Source: G963555815 sp965249615 [NCBI: bacterium]
GTDB lineage: Bacteria > UBA8248 > JACPRG01
Reading direction: 5' to 3'
Length of the DNA stretch: 64,000 nucleotides
Assembly (NCBI GenBank): GCA_965249615.1
Contig: CBDFMI010000006.1
Span: 558,001 to 622,000, forward strand
The notes under the pieces were generated by a model. That model saw only the letters and a program-made list of their open reading frames with translations. It was not told the origin of the DNA and ran no database searches. Below, piece by piece: positions 1 to 8,695 of this stretch. The translations under genes and the position numbers were made by a program. How positions within the stretch are numbered: position 1 is the stretch's first letter; each line of letters begins with the position of its first letter.

Positions 1-169
1 TCCTGTCAGACCTCCGTCTTTGCTACGTGGAAAAGACCAAGGCCCAAGGATCTCATCCTGGTTCCTAATCGGTCCTGATCTCAAAAAGAGAGGAAGCAGA
101 TTGGCGAGGGGAATTGCCAATCTGGGTTCCTACCAGGAAGCGGGTCTCTCTAGGGAGGGATTTTACTCC

Positions 170-433
170 ATGGCAGACAGGGAACTCTTCACGCAGGCGT
201 TGGCCCGTGTCAAGAATCGATTCCTGTTCACCAACGTTCTAGCCGAACGGATTGCTCAACTGCGCAAGGGCTCGGAACCCTTGGTGGAGATTGAGAATGC
301 CGACCACGAGGCCATCGCCCTCACGGAGATCATCGATGGAAAACTGAAGTGGGAGTTAGGGGAACCGATCGCTCCCGAAGGGGCGAAAAAAAAGGCGAAG
401 GGCGGCAAAACAAAGAGCGCCCAGGAGAAATAA
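170..433 (+). CDS. rpoZ: RNA polymerase omega subunit
   Basis: Small 87-residue protein with the omega core: an N-terminal helix running ALARVKNRF, then LAERIAQLRKG, and a conserved EIENADHEAIALTEI-like segment (about residues 40-56) that packs against beta-prime. It assists assembly and stability of cytoplasmic RNA polymerase. The open frame extends upstream to base 20, but the ATG at 170 is preceded by a good ribosome site (tagggaggga) and matches the family start; the upstream extension looks non-coding. The tail is lysine-rich (KKKAKGGKTK), common for omega. Omega is often linked to gmk, which would lie left of the window. Family assignment is by recognisable motifs; no alignment was run. 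Confidence 0.88.
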   Translation: MADRELFTQALARVKNRFLFTNVLAERIAQLRKGSEPLVEIENADHEAIALTEIIDGKLKWELGEPIAPEGAKKKAKGGKTKSAQEK

Positions 434-495
434 TCTCCGGATCCCCAGGGGCGCTCTATGACGAGGTCCCGGTGAGAAGCCTTAGGGTGTCGGCG

Positions 496-548
496 AAGCC
501 CGCTTTTCTTGGACGGAGGCGTTCGCCAGAAGGGGCCTTTTTTTCTGC
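496..548 (+). terminator. possible terminator after rpoZ
   Basis: A short hairpin (GGCG-TT-CGCC near 517-526) lies inside a larger imperfect stem and is followed by a run of seven T at about 539-545. It sits between rpoZ and the HU-type gene. The stem is imperfect, so this is only a candidate. The rest of the 434-665 gap shows no gene. Confidence 0.35.
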
Positions 549-665
549 CTGGGGCCAGGGAAACCCTTTGAATTTATTTCAGTCTTGTGTTATGTGAGCA
601 GGACATGGATTTCTGTTTTTCGTCCCTCTAGATCGCGAATCCTCGGTAGGCGCGGGGGGGGAGTG

Positions 666-1016
666 ATGACCAAGATCGAGATCATCAACCGAGTGGCTCA
701 GGACACAGGTCTTACCAAGGTCAAGGCAGAGCTGGCGGTGGAGACCATTATCAGCATGGTGAAAGAAGCCTTGCGGGAAGGTCAGCCCGTCATCATCAGA
801 CGGTTTGGGTCTTTCCGGGTGCGCCACAAGTCCGCCCGCGTTGGGCGAAACCCCAAGACCGGGCAGGAGGCCGACATTTCGGCTCGCAAGGTGGTCCGAT
901 TCAAGTCGGGAAAACATTTCCGAAAGGCCGTCAATGAAGGCCTTGAATGGGGGTCCGGTCTAAACGCCGCGAAGCCTTCCGTCCCAGCTCAAACTATTCA
1001 CACCCCGTCCGCTTAG
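666..1016 (+). CDS. HU/IHF family DNA-binding protein
   Basis: 116-residue nucleoid protein of the HU/IHF family. It shows the dimerisation helices (TKIEIINRVAQDTGLTK..., AVETIISMVKEALREG), the beta-ribbon start IIRRFGSFRVRHKSARVGRNPKTG and the DNA-minor-groove arm leading to VVRFKSGKHFRKAVN. Start chosen at ATG 666 behind a G-rich ribosome site; the frame is open to 585, but that extension is not family-like. The C-terminal 24 residues after the family core are an unusual Ala/Pro/Ser-rich tail. The family bends DNA as a dimer; HU versus IHF subunit cannot be settled here, though the RVGRNPKTG arm resembles IHF-alpha-like members in delta-type bacteria. Confidence 0.85.
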   Translation: MTKIEIINRVAQDTGLTKVKAELAVETIISMVKEALREGQPVIIRRFGSFRVRHKSARVGRNPKTGQEADISARKVVRFKSGKHFRKAVNEGLEWGSGLNAAKPSVPAQTIHTPSA

Positions 1017-1067
1017 CCGCAAAGCCGGAGACCTCACACTCCCTGGTCAGCCTGAAAAGGGAGAAGT

Positions 1068-2306
1068 TCAGCGCAAGAGGGTTCCCAGATCCTCTAATTC
1101 CTTAGGCAAAGGGGGCCCGGTGGGCATCGTCCCTTCCTCTGCCCGCCTAGGTTGTGTCCCTGGATAAAAGAAAGCGAGGATCTCCTCAAAGCTTTTCCCC
1201 TCCTTCGCCATCTGATACGCCCCCCACTGGGACATCCCGACTCCGTGTCCATTGCCAACGCCGAGAAACCGAATCCGCCTCCCCCCGACCTCTAGGCGGA
1301 AGAAGGTGGAGCGGATGCGCGATGGCCCAACCAGGTGGCGAAACCGGTGGGCGGAGAGTTTTAGGGAACCCCCTTGGTGTTGAATGACCACCTGAGCCAC
1401 TCGTCCAGAGGGTGTTTTCCCCCGAGTTTTCAGCTGGCGGACATCCCGAATTTCATGGCCCGCTCTTTGGAGTAGGTCCTCCAACCCCTGAAAACTTAAG
1501 ACGGATTCCCAGCGATGCCGGGGGCCGGCGTCGTCAAAGGGAAGCCTGAGCCCTTTGAGATAGGGTTCATCAATGCCCGGCCAGACGACGCTGACGTCCT
1601 CTGTATGGCCGGCTGCTGAGGCGTGAAAAAAGGTCCTGGCCAGGACTCCCCGGAACGTCAAGACCAGGCCCGCTGTGGCCTGAACGGCCTCATCCACAGA
1701 GGGGTGTTCGGCCTCAATCCCGCTGTAGACCTGATCCCCGGTCCCGGCGGTCAGATCGTAGGGCCTTGGGGTCGACCGGGCCCGGAGGAGGAGAGCGAAG
1801 GTCCGGGCCGCCACTGCCTGGGCCCGAAGGGCCTCGGGAGGCCAAGAGGCGGGCATCTCACGACCCACTACTCCCCGCAGATAATCTTCGAGCTCCACCT
1901 CGTTCACCACCACGAGACCCCGGTCGCCGTCCGGGAGGAGGTCGAGCCCGCCCCGGTAGGGGACGCCATTTAGCCGAATCGGGGCGCCGAGGGTTTTTAG
2001 CCGGATGGTGTCCACGGGAAGGCCTTCGCCGTTCAAGAATATTTTTCCCCGTGACCATCGGAAGGAGAGTTTTTCACCCCCCCTGAGTTCCCTCATGAGA
2101 CGTGTCTGCTGGATCGCGTAGACCCGGAGGGCCTCCTGGGAGGTCACCTCAAATGTAGATGCCCCACGAAGCAACGCCACCCGCAGCCGGACAAGGCCTT
2201 GGGCAGTCCCTGCCCAAGAAAGCAGGAGGAGACTCACCAAGGCGACGCGTGAAGCGAGACGGAGCAAGCGGTTAGCGACCGTCCGAAGGCCCTCTGTGGG
2301 GGTCAC
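1068..2306 (-). CDS. SpoIID/LytB domain protein
   Basis: 412-residue exported protein. Residues about 1-37 form a signal peptide (basic start, then LVSLLLLSWAGTAQG). A SpoIID/LytB domain follows, recognisable by EDYLRGVVGREMPASWPPEALRAQAVAARTFAL-type sequence (split here as EDYLRGVVGREM and PEALRAQAVAARTF) and the C-terminal GVGNGHGVGMSQWGA segment. The B. subtilis prototype is a peptidoglycan lytic transglycosylase acting on denuded glycans during engulfment; in diderms such proteins are presumed cell-wall modifying. The start is GTG and overlaps the TGA of the DUF2905 gene (GTGA), so it is translationally coupled in the ruvC-A-B-DUF2905 run. This gene order is common in several diderm phyla. 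Function in wall turnover is inferred from the family. Confidence 0.85.
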   Translation of the reverse strand: MTPTEGLRTVANRLLRLASRVALVSLLLLSWAGTAQGLVRLRVALLRGASTFEVTSQEALRVYAIQQTRLMRELRGGEKLSFRWSRGKIFLNGEGLPVDTIRLKTLGAPIRLNGVPYRGGLDLLPDGDRGLVVVNEVELEDYLRGVVGREMPASWPPEALRAQAVAARTFALLLRARSTPRPYDLTAGTGDQVYSGIEAEHPSVDEAVQATAGLVLTFRGVLARTFFHASAAGHTEDVSVVWPGIDEPYLKGLRLPFDDAGPRHRWESVLSFQGLEDLLQRAGHEIRDVRQLKTRGKTPSGRVAQVVIQHQGGSLKLSAHRFRHLVGPSRIRSTFFRLEVGGRRIRFLGVGNGHGVGMSQWGAYQMAKEGKSFEEILAFFYPGTQPRRAEEGTMPTGPPLPKELEDLGTLLR

Positions 2307-2539
2307 TTTCTGAGGAAAAAGTTGGCTAGGAGGGACAAGATAAAGGTCAGCAAAATACTCAGAAGGATGGATGTTCCCAGCGGGAAGTAGAGGGAAAAGT
2401 TTTTCCGTTGAATGAGGAAATCTCCCGGCAGCTTTCCGATGGACGGGACTTTACCTCCTAGAATCAGCAGGCCACCTAGAACGAAGATCAAGGCCCCAAG
2501 AAACATGAGGGTTTTTCCAAGTGCCCCAAGAGGCCACAT
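2303..2539 (-). CDS. DUF2905 small membrane protein
   Basis: 78-residue protein with two hydrophobic segments: residues about 8-32 (LMFLGALIFVLGGLLILGG) and about 50-75 (FPLGTSILLSILLTFILSLLANFF), joined by a loop with the family pattern GKLPGDFLIQRKNFSLYFPL. This matches DUF2905 inner-membrane proteins, whose function is not known. It lies 16 bases downstream of ruvB and overlaps the next gene by four bases, so it belongs to the ruvCAB transcript. Start ATG 2539. Confidence 0.8.
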   Translation of the reverse strand: MWPLGALGKTLMFLGALIFVLGGLLILGGKVPSIGKLPGDFLIQRKNFSLYFPLGTSILLSILLTFILSLLANFFLRK

Positions 2540-2555
2540 CCTTAAGCCCCTTCCA

Positions 2556-3602
2556 TTACCCGGAACTCTCCCCCTGGGTCCAGAGGTCCGATTGAGCCGT
2601 TGGTGGAGGCGATTGGCCCAGATGGTGGTGGGCGGCCTCGGTGAGGCAACGACCGTTTCGAGTCCGGGAGAGCAGCCCGGACTTCAGGAGAAAAGGTTCC
2701 ACCAGTTCGCAGAGCGTCTCTGATTCCTCATTCAGTGAGGCGGCTACGGCCTCGATTCCGACAGGTCCCCCGCGGTAAGTGTCGAGGATCGTGCGGAGGA
2801 ACTTGCGATCGAGCTCATCAAGCCCCGCCATGTCGATCCCCTCCAGACCCAGGGCCTTCTCGGCCACCTCGGGCGTGACCCGCCCGTCCCCCTTGACCTC
2901 GGCGTAGTCCCGAACGCGGCGAAGGAGCCGGTTGGCCACCCGGGGGGTCCCCCTGGCGCGCTCTGAGAGCAGAGTCGCCGCATCGGGGTCGAGGCGGACC
3001 TGCAGGATAGCTGCCGAGCGACGGATGATCTGAGCGAGGTCCTCCGGGGGGTAAAAGTCCAGATGGTGAAGGATGCCGAAGCGCGATCGAAGGGGCGCCG
3101 ACAGGAGGCCCGCTCGCGTGGTGGCCCCAATCAGAGTGAACGGCTTGAGCGGGATATGGATCTTCTTCGAGAAAGGGCCCTTGTCGATGAGGAAATCCAC
3201 CTTGAAATCCTCCATGGCCGGGTAGAGGAATTCCTCGACGGCGACGGGCAGGCGGTGGATCTCGTCCAGGAAAAGGACCCCGCCGGTCTCCATATTTGTT
3301 AAAAGGCCCATCAGGTCTGCAGGCCGGGTGATGGCGGGGGCGGACGCCGTGACGAGAGATGCCCTCATCTCGTGGGCGGCGATGTGGGCGAGGGTGGTCT
3401 TCCCTAAGCCCGGAGGCCCATAGAAGATGATGTGATCGATGGGCTCTTCTCGCTGGCGGGCTGCCTCTAAGGCGATTCGAAGTTTTTCGACGAGGGGGCG
3501 ATGGCCGATGAATTCGTCGAGAGTCTTCGGACGCAGGGTGTAATGGAGGGCCTCCTCTTCTACCGAGAGGGCTTCCCCTGTGACGATCCGCTGACGACTC
3601 AT
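2556..3602 (-). CDS. ruvB: Holliday junction branch migration helicase RuvB
   Basis: 348-residue AAA+ motor that, with RuvA, drives branch migration of Holliday junctions during recombinational repair. Visible: N-terminal LRPKTLDEFIGH, Walker A GPPGLGKTTLAHIAAHE (about residues 61-77), Walker B LFLDEIHRLP (about 110), sensor region IGATTRAGLLSAPLRSRFG (about 160-178) with its arginines, and the C-terminal winged helix ending in RNGRCLTEAAHHHLG. Length is normal for the family. Start ATG 3602; ruvA ends 48 bases upstream. No missing catalytic residue was noticed. Confidence 0.97.
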   Translation of the reverse strand: MSRQRIVTGEALSVEEEALHYTLRPKTLDEFIGHRPLVEKLRIALEAARQREEPIDHIIFYGPPGLGKTTLAHIAAHEMRASLVTASAPAITRPADLMGLLTNMETGGVLFLDEIHRLPVAVEEFLYPAMEDFKVDFLIDKGPFSKKIHIPLKPFTLIGATTRAGLLSAPLRSRFGILHHLDFYPPEDLAQIIRRSAAILQVRLDPDAATLLSERARGTPRVANRLLRRVRDYAEVKGDGRVTPEVAEKALGLEGIDMAGLDELDRKFLRTILDTYRGGPVGIEAVAASLNEESETLCELVEPFLLKSGLLSRTRNGRCLTEAAHHHLGQSPPPTAQSDLWTQGESSG

Positions 3603-3650
3603 GGTGAAAAGCCCCTTAAGGGGCTAGGGTGGGCCAAGGGATGCTTCCAA

Positions 3651-4319
3651 TCAACTCCCGCTGACGGAGTTCTGGGAAGGCTCAGATCGCTGTTCTCCTC
3701 TAAAGACTTCTTGGACCAGGGTGTCTACGGAGTCCAACTTCGGGTTCCTCCCTAGAGCACCCTGGACGATCCTCTCTGCCTCGGATTTTTTATAGCCCAG
3801 TTGGAGAAAGATCTCAATGGCCTCGGCCCGAAGGTCGGGAAGGGCCTCTGAGATCCCCAGGGCGGTCTCGTCCTTCCTCAGGGCGAACTCATACATCTTT
3901 CCCTTCAGCTCAGCGATGATCTTCTCGGCCGTCCGGCGGCCGACCTCGGGCAGGCTGATCAGGCTCTCCACATCTCCCTCTTCAATCGCACAGGCGATCC
4001 GACGGATGGGCAGGGCCAGGCACCGAAGGGCTCGCTTTATCCCGATCCCTGGCACCCGCGTAAATAGCTCGAAGAAGTCCCGATCCTTCGGGTTGAGAAA
4101 GCCAAGCAGACGGGGGAAAAGGTTCCCCATCCCCACCCCACCCTCAAGATAGTAAAGGGTGTGGAGTGTGATGGAGCCTCCCGGGTGGTCCATCTGGTGT
4201 TTTCGCAGATATTCCACGAGAGAGGCCGGGACGAGGATTTCATAAGAGAGCCCGTCAACCCGAAGGAGGACCGATTGGTCCTCAACCCGATCAATGACGC
4301 CGGTGACTTGGGCGATCAT
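3651..4319 (-). CDS. ruvA: Holliday junction branch migration protein RuvA
   Basis: 222-residue RuvA, which binds the four-way junction as a tetramer and loads RuvB. Domain I (OB fold) starts MIAQVTGVIDRV; domain II carries the two helix-hairpin-helix motifs (RVPGIGIKRALRCL and SLPEVGRRTAEKIIAELKGK); domain III is the C-terminal UBA-like RuvB-binding part (AIEIFLQLGYKKSEAERIVQ). The open frame continues upstream of 4319, but the ATG at 4319 overlaps the ruvC stop (ATGA) and gives the standard family N-terminus. The tail after about residue 200 is a little longer than usual. Confidence 0.95.
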   Translation of the reverse strand: MIAQVTGVIDRVEDQSVLLRVDGLSYEILVPASLVEYLRKHQMDHPGGSITLHTLYYLEGGVGMGNLFPRLLGFLNPKDRDFFELFTRVPGIGIKRALRCLALPIRRIACAIEEGDVESLISLPEVGRRTAEKIIAELKGKMYEFALRKDETALGISEALPDLRAEAIEIFLQLGYKKSEAERIVQGALGRNPKLDSVDTLVQEVFRGEQRSEPSQNSVSGS

Positions 4320-5008
4320 GAGCCTTCGGAAAGGCCAGGGGGGCCTTTTAGGGTATCCAGGTGGCACAGGGCGACGGCAAGGGCGTCAGCCACGTCCGGG
4401 GGCTCGGGTGCGGCCTGGAGGGCCAGGGCCAGCTGGACTGCCCGCTGTATTCGGGGTTTGCTGGCGTGCCCGTTCCCGGTGAGGGATTTCTTCACCTGGG
4501 TGGCCCCGTAGCCGGTGATGGGGATTCCAAAGAGCCCCGTCAGGCAAAAAATGACCCCTCTCACGTGGCCCATTTGGATGGCTGTCCGGGGGTGGACTTC
4601 ATGGGAATAAAGGGCCTCTACGGCGACGACAGAGGGTTTGAGATCAGAAAGAACTTCTTCAAGACCCCGATAGATCTCGACGAGCCTCGTCTCCAGGGGT
4701 TGACCTGGTTTGCTCTTGATGACCCCCGCCTCAACGCACTGTGCCTCAGGGTTCCCCCTGAGGGGCCGCGCCCCCGCCCCCACCGAGGGGGGCCGGATGA
4801 GCCCGTAGCCAGTAATGGAAAGGCCGGGGTCGATGCCGAGGATGGAAACTGGCTGAGCTGCCTTAGAGAGACGGGCGGGCGGAAGCCTTCCTTGGGTGGA
4901 TTCGCCAAGACCCAATCGGCGCCCCCGATGTGGCCAGCGCCCCCTCTCCCTGACCGTAGAGTGAGAAGGGGTCCCTTGCAGCACTGTCCTTCGGGACCGC
5001 GGGGCCAT
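4316..5008 (-). CDS. ruvC: Holliday junction resolvase RuvC
   Basis: RuvC endonuclease that cuts RuvAB-bound junctions. Catalytic acidic residues are visible in SILGIDPGLSITGYG (Asp), VVAVEALY (Glu) and DVADALAVALCH (Asp pair), plus the HPRTAIQMGHVRGV helix. The frame opens at ATG 5008, giving 230 residues with about 53 basic, Pro/Arg-rich residues before the usual start. The normal VSILGIDPG start position has a GTT codon, not an initiator. A TTG at 4915 would give a 199-residue protein with a shorter extension and a G-rich site ahead of it. The true start is uncertain; the catalytic core is intact. First gene of the leftward ruv run. Confidence 0.9.
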   Translation of the reverse strand: MAPRSRRTVLQGTPSHSTVRERGRWPHRGRRLGLGESTQGRLPPARLSKAAQPVSILGIDPGLSITGYGLIRPPSVGAGARPLRGNPEAQCVEAGVIKSKPGQPLETRLVEIYRGLEEVLSDLKPSVVAVEALYSHEVHPRTAIQMGHVRGVIFCLTGLFGIPITGYGATQVKKSLTGNGHASKPRIQRAVQLALALQAAPEPPDVADALAVALCHLDTLKGPPGLSEGS

Positions 5009-5143
5009 CGGTTGGATGTAAATCCACCTTTCTCCAAAGAGAAGCTTGCAACCCGACAGGGTCTACCACAACTGGCCGTCCAGACATCCCCCCTAGGAAA
5101 TTAGCATGGCCGGTATCTTGTTATCAAGAGAAGAGCAGGGATC

Positions 5144-5171
5144 TTGATTTATTGGACTATCTCTCTATGAT
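5144..5171 (+). promoter_or_regulatory. sigma-70-type promoter for htrA-like gene
   Basis: TTGATT at 5144-5149 and TATGAT at 5166-5171, separated by 16 bases, lie about 80 bases before the start of the HtrA-type gene in the divergent ruvC-htrA gap. Based on match to the consensus only. Confidence 0.45.
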
Positions 5172-5249
5172 GGGCCGTAAAATCTATCAGTCTTGGGACA
5201 GGTGCAGGTTTTTTCTTGCGGTCGAGGCAGTGAGCCTAAGGGGGGTCCG

Positions 5250-6395
5250 ATGATCCTGAAGGCGTGTAAAGGGGAGAGAGGGGCAAGGCAGGTGGGCAGA
5301 AGGCCCGCGATCCGCGTGGTCTGTCTATTGGCGGCCTTCTGGATGCTCGCCGGGGGGGCTTGGCTGACCCCGGGGGCGGGGGGAGCGGTCCCGACCCTGC
5401 CTGGATTTGTAGAGCTTGCCGAGGAGCTTCAACCGAGCGTGGTCAACATCACTGCCATTTATCAAATCGAAGAGCCACCGCCGGGAGATCCCTTTGAATT
5501 CTTCGAGCGATTTTTCCGGGAGGGAGGGCGTCCGATCCCCCCACGGATTCTTGAGGGGCAGAGCCGCGGGTCCGGCTTTATCATCAGCTCTGAGGGGGAG
5601 ATCCTCACCAATCATCACGTCATCGAGGGGGCCTCTCAGGTGGGGGTCCGCCTTGCTGATGGGTCCTTTGTTGACGCCGAGGTGGTGGGGACAGACCCCC
5701 GAACAGACCTCGCCCTCCTTCGAATCCAGCCTGACCAGTCCCTAAGCCCTGCGGCCCTGGGAGACTCTGACGTCCTCAAGGTCGGCGAATGGGTCATCGC
5801 CATCGGAAACCCCTTCGGGCTTGGCCACACAGTGACAGCGGGCATCGTCAGCGCCAAGGGAAGGGTCATTGGTGCAGGCCCCTACGACGACTTCATCCAG
5901 ACCGACGCCTCTATCAACCCTGGAAATAGCGGCGGCCCCCTGTTCAACGCCGCAGGGGAGGTGGTCGGCATCAACACGATCAAGGGTCTAGGAGAGGGGA
6001 TCGGGTTTGCCATCCCCATCAATCTTGCCAGAAATGTGGTGAAACAGCTTCGGAGCCATGGCCGGGTGGTCAGGGCCTTTCTCGGCGTTCAGATCGAGAG
6101 CTTGACTTCGGACCGGGCCAGGTCCCTTGGCCTCGAAGGGTCTCAAGGAGCCCTCATCAGAGAGGTCATCCGAAATAGCCCCGCTGACCAGGTGGGCCTT
6201 CGTCGCGGCGACGTGATCTTGAGCATGAACCAGGATCCCCTTGAGGACCCCAGGATATTTCCGCGGTGGGTGGCAGACAGAGACGTCGGCGAGACCGTCA
6301 CCCTCGAGATCGTCCGGGGCGACGAGCAGGGGCTCGTCCAGCGGGAGGATGTCGATGTGACGTTGGCTGAGCTACCGCAGCCCCGGCGGCAATAG
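5250..6395 (+). CDS. HtrA/DegP-type periplasmic serine protease, one PDZ domain
   Basis: 381 residues from ATG 5250, which follows a strong ribosome site (aaggggggtcc); the frame is open to 5193. Residues about 22-46 form a signal peptide or anchor (VVCLLAAFWMLAGGAW). The trypsin-like domain carries the complete triad: His123 in LTNHHVIEGA, Asp153 in DPRTDLALLRI and Ser227 in NPGNSGGPL. One PDZ domain follows (about 275-375: FLGVQIESLTSDRARSLGL..., RRGDVILSMNQDPL). Family members degrade misfolded envelope proteins. One PDZ, not two, is the DegS-like layout, but the protein ends in a short tail without a second domain. It stands alone, divergent from ruvC. Its specific substrate is unknown. 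Confidence 0.93.
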   Translation: MILKACKGERGARQVGRRPAIRVVCLLAAFWMLAGGAWLTPGAGGAVPTLPGFVELAEELQPSVVNITAIYQIEEPPPGDPFEFFERFFREGGRPIPPRILEGQSRGSGFIISSEGEILTNHHVIEGASQVGVRLADGSFVDAEVVGTDPRTDLALLRIQPDQSLSPAALGDSDVLKVGEWVIAIGNPFGLGHTVTAGIVSAKGRVIGAGPYDDFIQTDASINPGNSGGPLFNAAGEVVGINTIKGLGEGIGFAIPINLARNVVKQLRSHGRVVRAFLGVQIESLTSDRARSLGLEGSQGALIREVIRNSPADQVGLRRGDVILSMNQDPLEDPRIFPRWVADRDVGETVTLEIVRGDEQGLVQREDVDVTLAELPQPRRQ

Positions 6396-6500
6396 AGGCG
6401 ACCACAGGGCAGCCCCCAAAGACATAGCCCCGAGGAGTTTTTTTCCTCGTGGCCTTAGCGCGTCTTCAACGCTTCCGCACAAATCCAAACAGGTGGTATC

Positions 6501-6533
6501 GAGGGCCCGAAGGTAAAACACCTTCGGGCCCTC
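6501..6533. terminator. perfect 14-bp hairpin between convergent genes
   Basis: Arms gagggcccgaaggt (6501-6514) and accttcgggccctc (6520-6533) are exact complements around a 5-base loop. The hairpin separates the 3' ends of the htrA-type gene (+) and the lipoprotein gene (-), so it is placed to stop transcription from both sides. Neither side has a good T-tract. A weaker hairpin with a T-rich loop lies at 6431-6449. Confidence 0.6.
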
Positions 6534-6548
6534 TTATGTGTAGGTCGG

Positions 6549-8660
6549 TTATCTCAGGTTGGTGGAGACTGCGTCCGAGCGCGGGTGGTAGGAGAAGATC
6601 ATGTTGTCGTGGAAGAGGGGGTCGAACTGGTAGAAGAGCTGCGCCCCTGCTCTGGGTGCCTCTACGTTGGCGGTGATGGAGCTGTTGCCGTCGACGGGCC
6701 TTCCGTGGAAGTAGGTGTAGTCGACCCAGTAGCGTCCGTCGGGCGCCAGAAGGGTCCCGGTCTCTGGGTTCATGGTGAGGAAGGGGGCCCAGATGCGGGT
6801 CGGGGGGATGATGTCGCCGCCCCCGTTCGGGTTCCTCAGGAAGCCCGGGAAGCGAAGCTCGGGGAAGGTGTCGGAGTAGGGGTGGGTGATGATGGTCTCT
6901 TTGGGCATCTTGGCGACGCCAAAGGCCTCCGCGTCAAAGCTGACGAGGACCCCGTCCTCTCCGTCGGCGTCCCGAAGGGGGTCGCCCGCGGGGATGTTCT
7001 CACCCTCTCTGATCTTCGCCGGCGGGTTGAAACGCCAGTAACCGCTCGCGCGCTTGAAGATGTAGCCCGGGTGAGTCTCACCGAGCTGATCAGTGAAGGG
7101 GGTTAGGAGTCCCTGGTCCTCTTCCCGTGGGAAGACGCCTGCCTGGGCGTTGATCCCGGCGTGGGGGACATACCCCCAACCGGTCCGCCACTGCATCTCG
7201 GCCACCTTGGGCACCCCGTAGGTGGGCTTGGCGTTGAACTTCCCGAAGCTGAAGCTGCCGTTGCCAAAGGCGCTGGCCGCCTCGTTGGGGAGCTGGTCGC
7301 CGAAGTCCACGTTGCGGTAGTAGTGGACCATGTTGTCCAGGTTGATGATCTTGACCTTGAAGGACCCACCCTGCTCCCAGTCACGGACCACGGCGCCCTT
7401 GGCCTCGGTCCCGACCTGGGCGAAAGGGGTCACGCCGTAGATCTCGTTGTTGAGGTAGGCCAGGATGATGTCGTAGTCCCCGTATTCGCCTCGGCCTAGC
7501 CCCTCTTCCTCCTGAAGGATTTCCCAGGCCTCAGGGGGCAGCTGACGAAGGTCCGCCGCGAGCCGGGTCCACTCCCTAAAAGTCCCAGAAGGGGCCACGT
7601 CGGGGTCCATGAGCATGGCGGCGATCTCGTTGCCGGTGGCGCCGTCCACGGCCGCCAGGGCAACCCTATAAGCCTTCTTCTCGGGGGCTGCCTCACCGAT
7701 GTTCTCGATGGTGAGGTCCTCCCGGGTCCGCGTCGCGAAGGACTCACCCGCCGGGTTCAGCTCACCGCTGGGGAAATCCTCAAAGACTGGCTGAAGGAAC
7801 TGGACCCGAGGCGGGTGCACGCCCCAGCCCCAGGTGTACATGCCCTTGAAGTGAATGATGGAGGGGTACTTGACCGTGAGCTCAGAGAGAGTCTCCGCCG
7901 GAATGCTCGTGAAGGTGCTGTCCAGACCGTGAAAGATCCGGCCAAAACCGTCGTTGAGGATTGTGGTCGGGGCGATGTCCTCCTGAATAAGCGAGTAAAT
8001 CCGCCAGTTGATGCGGAACTCGTCGTAGAGTTGAGCCTCATAGGGGACGCGAAGGAGGAAGGTGTCGGAGTCGAAGTTGTGACCGTACCAGAGCATGTTG
8101 ATGGTCACCTCCCACACCTTGTGGAGCTCACCATCGATCTGGCTGCGAACGGTCTCGCCCGTGTCCACCAGACGCTTCATCTTGTACTCATCCGGGACCT
8201 GGTCGTCCACAAATGCGCCCGGATTGTAGTTCAAGAGAGGAAAACCGTCGTAGACCCGGCCCTCGGTGGTGCCAAGAAGGATGGCCAGCATCTCCTCGGC
8301 AGCGTCCAGGTCCTCAATCGACTGGTCGCCGGACGCCCGAGCCACCATGAGAAGACGCGTCATGGCCAACTCGATGTCCTGAAGGGGATCGCGAAGACCC
8401 TCTATTTCCCACCCCGTGGCACTATCCGTCTCAAGCAGCGGCGTCATCTTCAGCTCGCTGGCGTGAAGCATGGGCTGCCCCTCGTAGGCCGGCGTCGTAT
8501 TCGGGACCCGAATCTCCTTGCCCATCTTGTGACTCAGAACCGGGTCCACTGAGTCCGGCAATAAGGTCGGCGCACAAGCCGTCAGGGTGAACAGCAACAA
8601 CACCCCACCCGACTTCCACACCCCCCTGCCCTTGAAATGCCCACTCAATGTCCTCATCAT
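6549..8660 (-). CDS. large lipoprotein of unknown family, partner of the multicopper oxidase
   Basis: 703 residues from ATG 8660, which has a strong upstream site (aaggggg). The N-terminus is a lipoprotein signal (SGGVLLLFTLTAC, lipobox Cys29), so the mature protein is lipid-anchored; this Cys looks like the only one. I do not recognise the rest. It is soluble-looking, rich in aromatic and acidic residues, with repeated His/Trp/Tyr patches (MLWYGHNFDSDTF, MYTWGWGVHPPR, LDNMVHYYRNVDFGDQLPN, WRTGWGYVPHAG, VDYTYFHGRPVDGNSS). There is no CxxCH haem site and no transmembrane segment after the signal. It begins 35 bases after the multicopper oxidase stop and is presumably co-transcribed, so it may act with that enzyme in electron transfer, substrate delivery or tethering. 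That role is inferred from position only. The 3' end is closed by the hairpin at 6501. Confidence 0.8.
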   Translation of the reverse strand: MMRTLSGHFKGRGVWKSGGVLLLFTLTACAPTLLPDSVDPVLSHKMGKEIRVPNTTPAYEGQPMLHASELKMTPLLETDSATGWEIEGLRDPLQDIELAMTRLLMVARASGDQSIEDLDAAEEMLAILLGTTEGRVYDGFPLLNYNPGAFVDDQVPDEYKMKRLVDTGETVRSQIDGELHKVWEVTINMLWYGHNFDSDTFLLRVPYEAQLYDEFRINWRIYSLIQEDIAPTTILNDGFGRIFHGLDSTFTSIPAETLSELTVKYPSIIHFKGMYTWGWGVHPPRVQFLQPVFEDFPSGELNPAGESFATRTREDLTIENIGEAAPEKKAYRVALAAVDGATGNEIAAMLMDPDVAPSGTFREWTRLAADLRQLPPEAWEILQEEEGLGRGEYGDYDIILAYLNNEIYGVTPFAQVGTEAKGAVVRDWEQGGSFKVKIINLDNMVHYYRNVDFGDQLPNEAASAFGNGSFSFGKFNAKPTYGVPKVAEMQWRTGWGYVPHAGINAQAGVFPREEDQGLLTPFTDQLGETHPGYIFKRASGYWRFNPPAKIREGENIPAGDPLRDADGEDGVLVSFDAEAFGVAKMPKETIITHPYSDTFPELRFPGFLRNPNGGGDIIPPTRIWAPFLTMNPETGTLLAPDGRYWVDYTYFHGRPVDGNSSITANVEAPRAGAQLFYQFDPLFHDNMIFSYHPRSDAVSTNLR

Positions 8661-8695
8661 CGCCCCCTTCGACGCAATGCGATCGCGCCAGTCGA

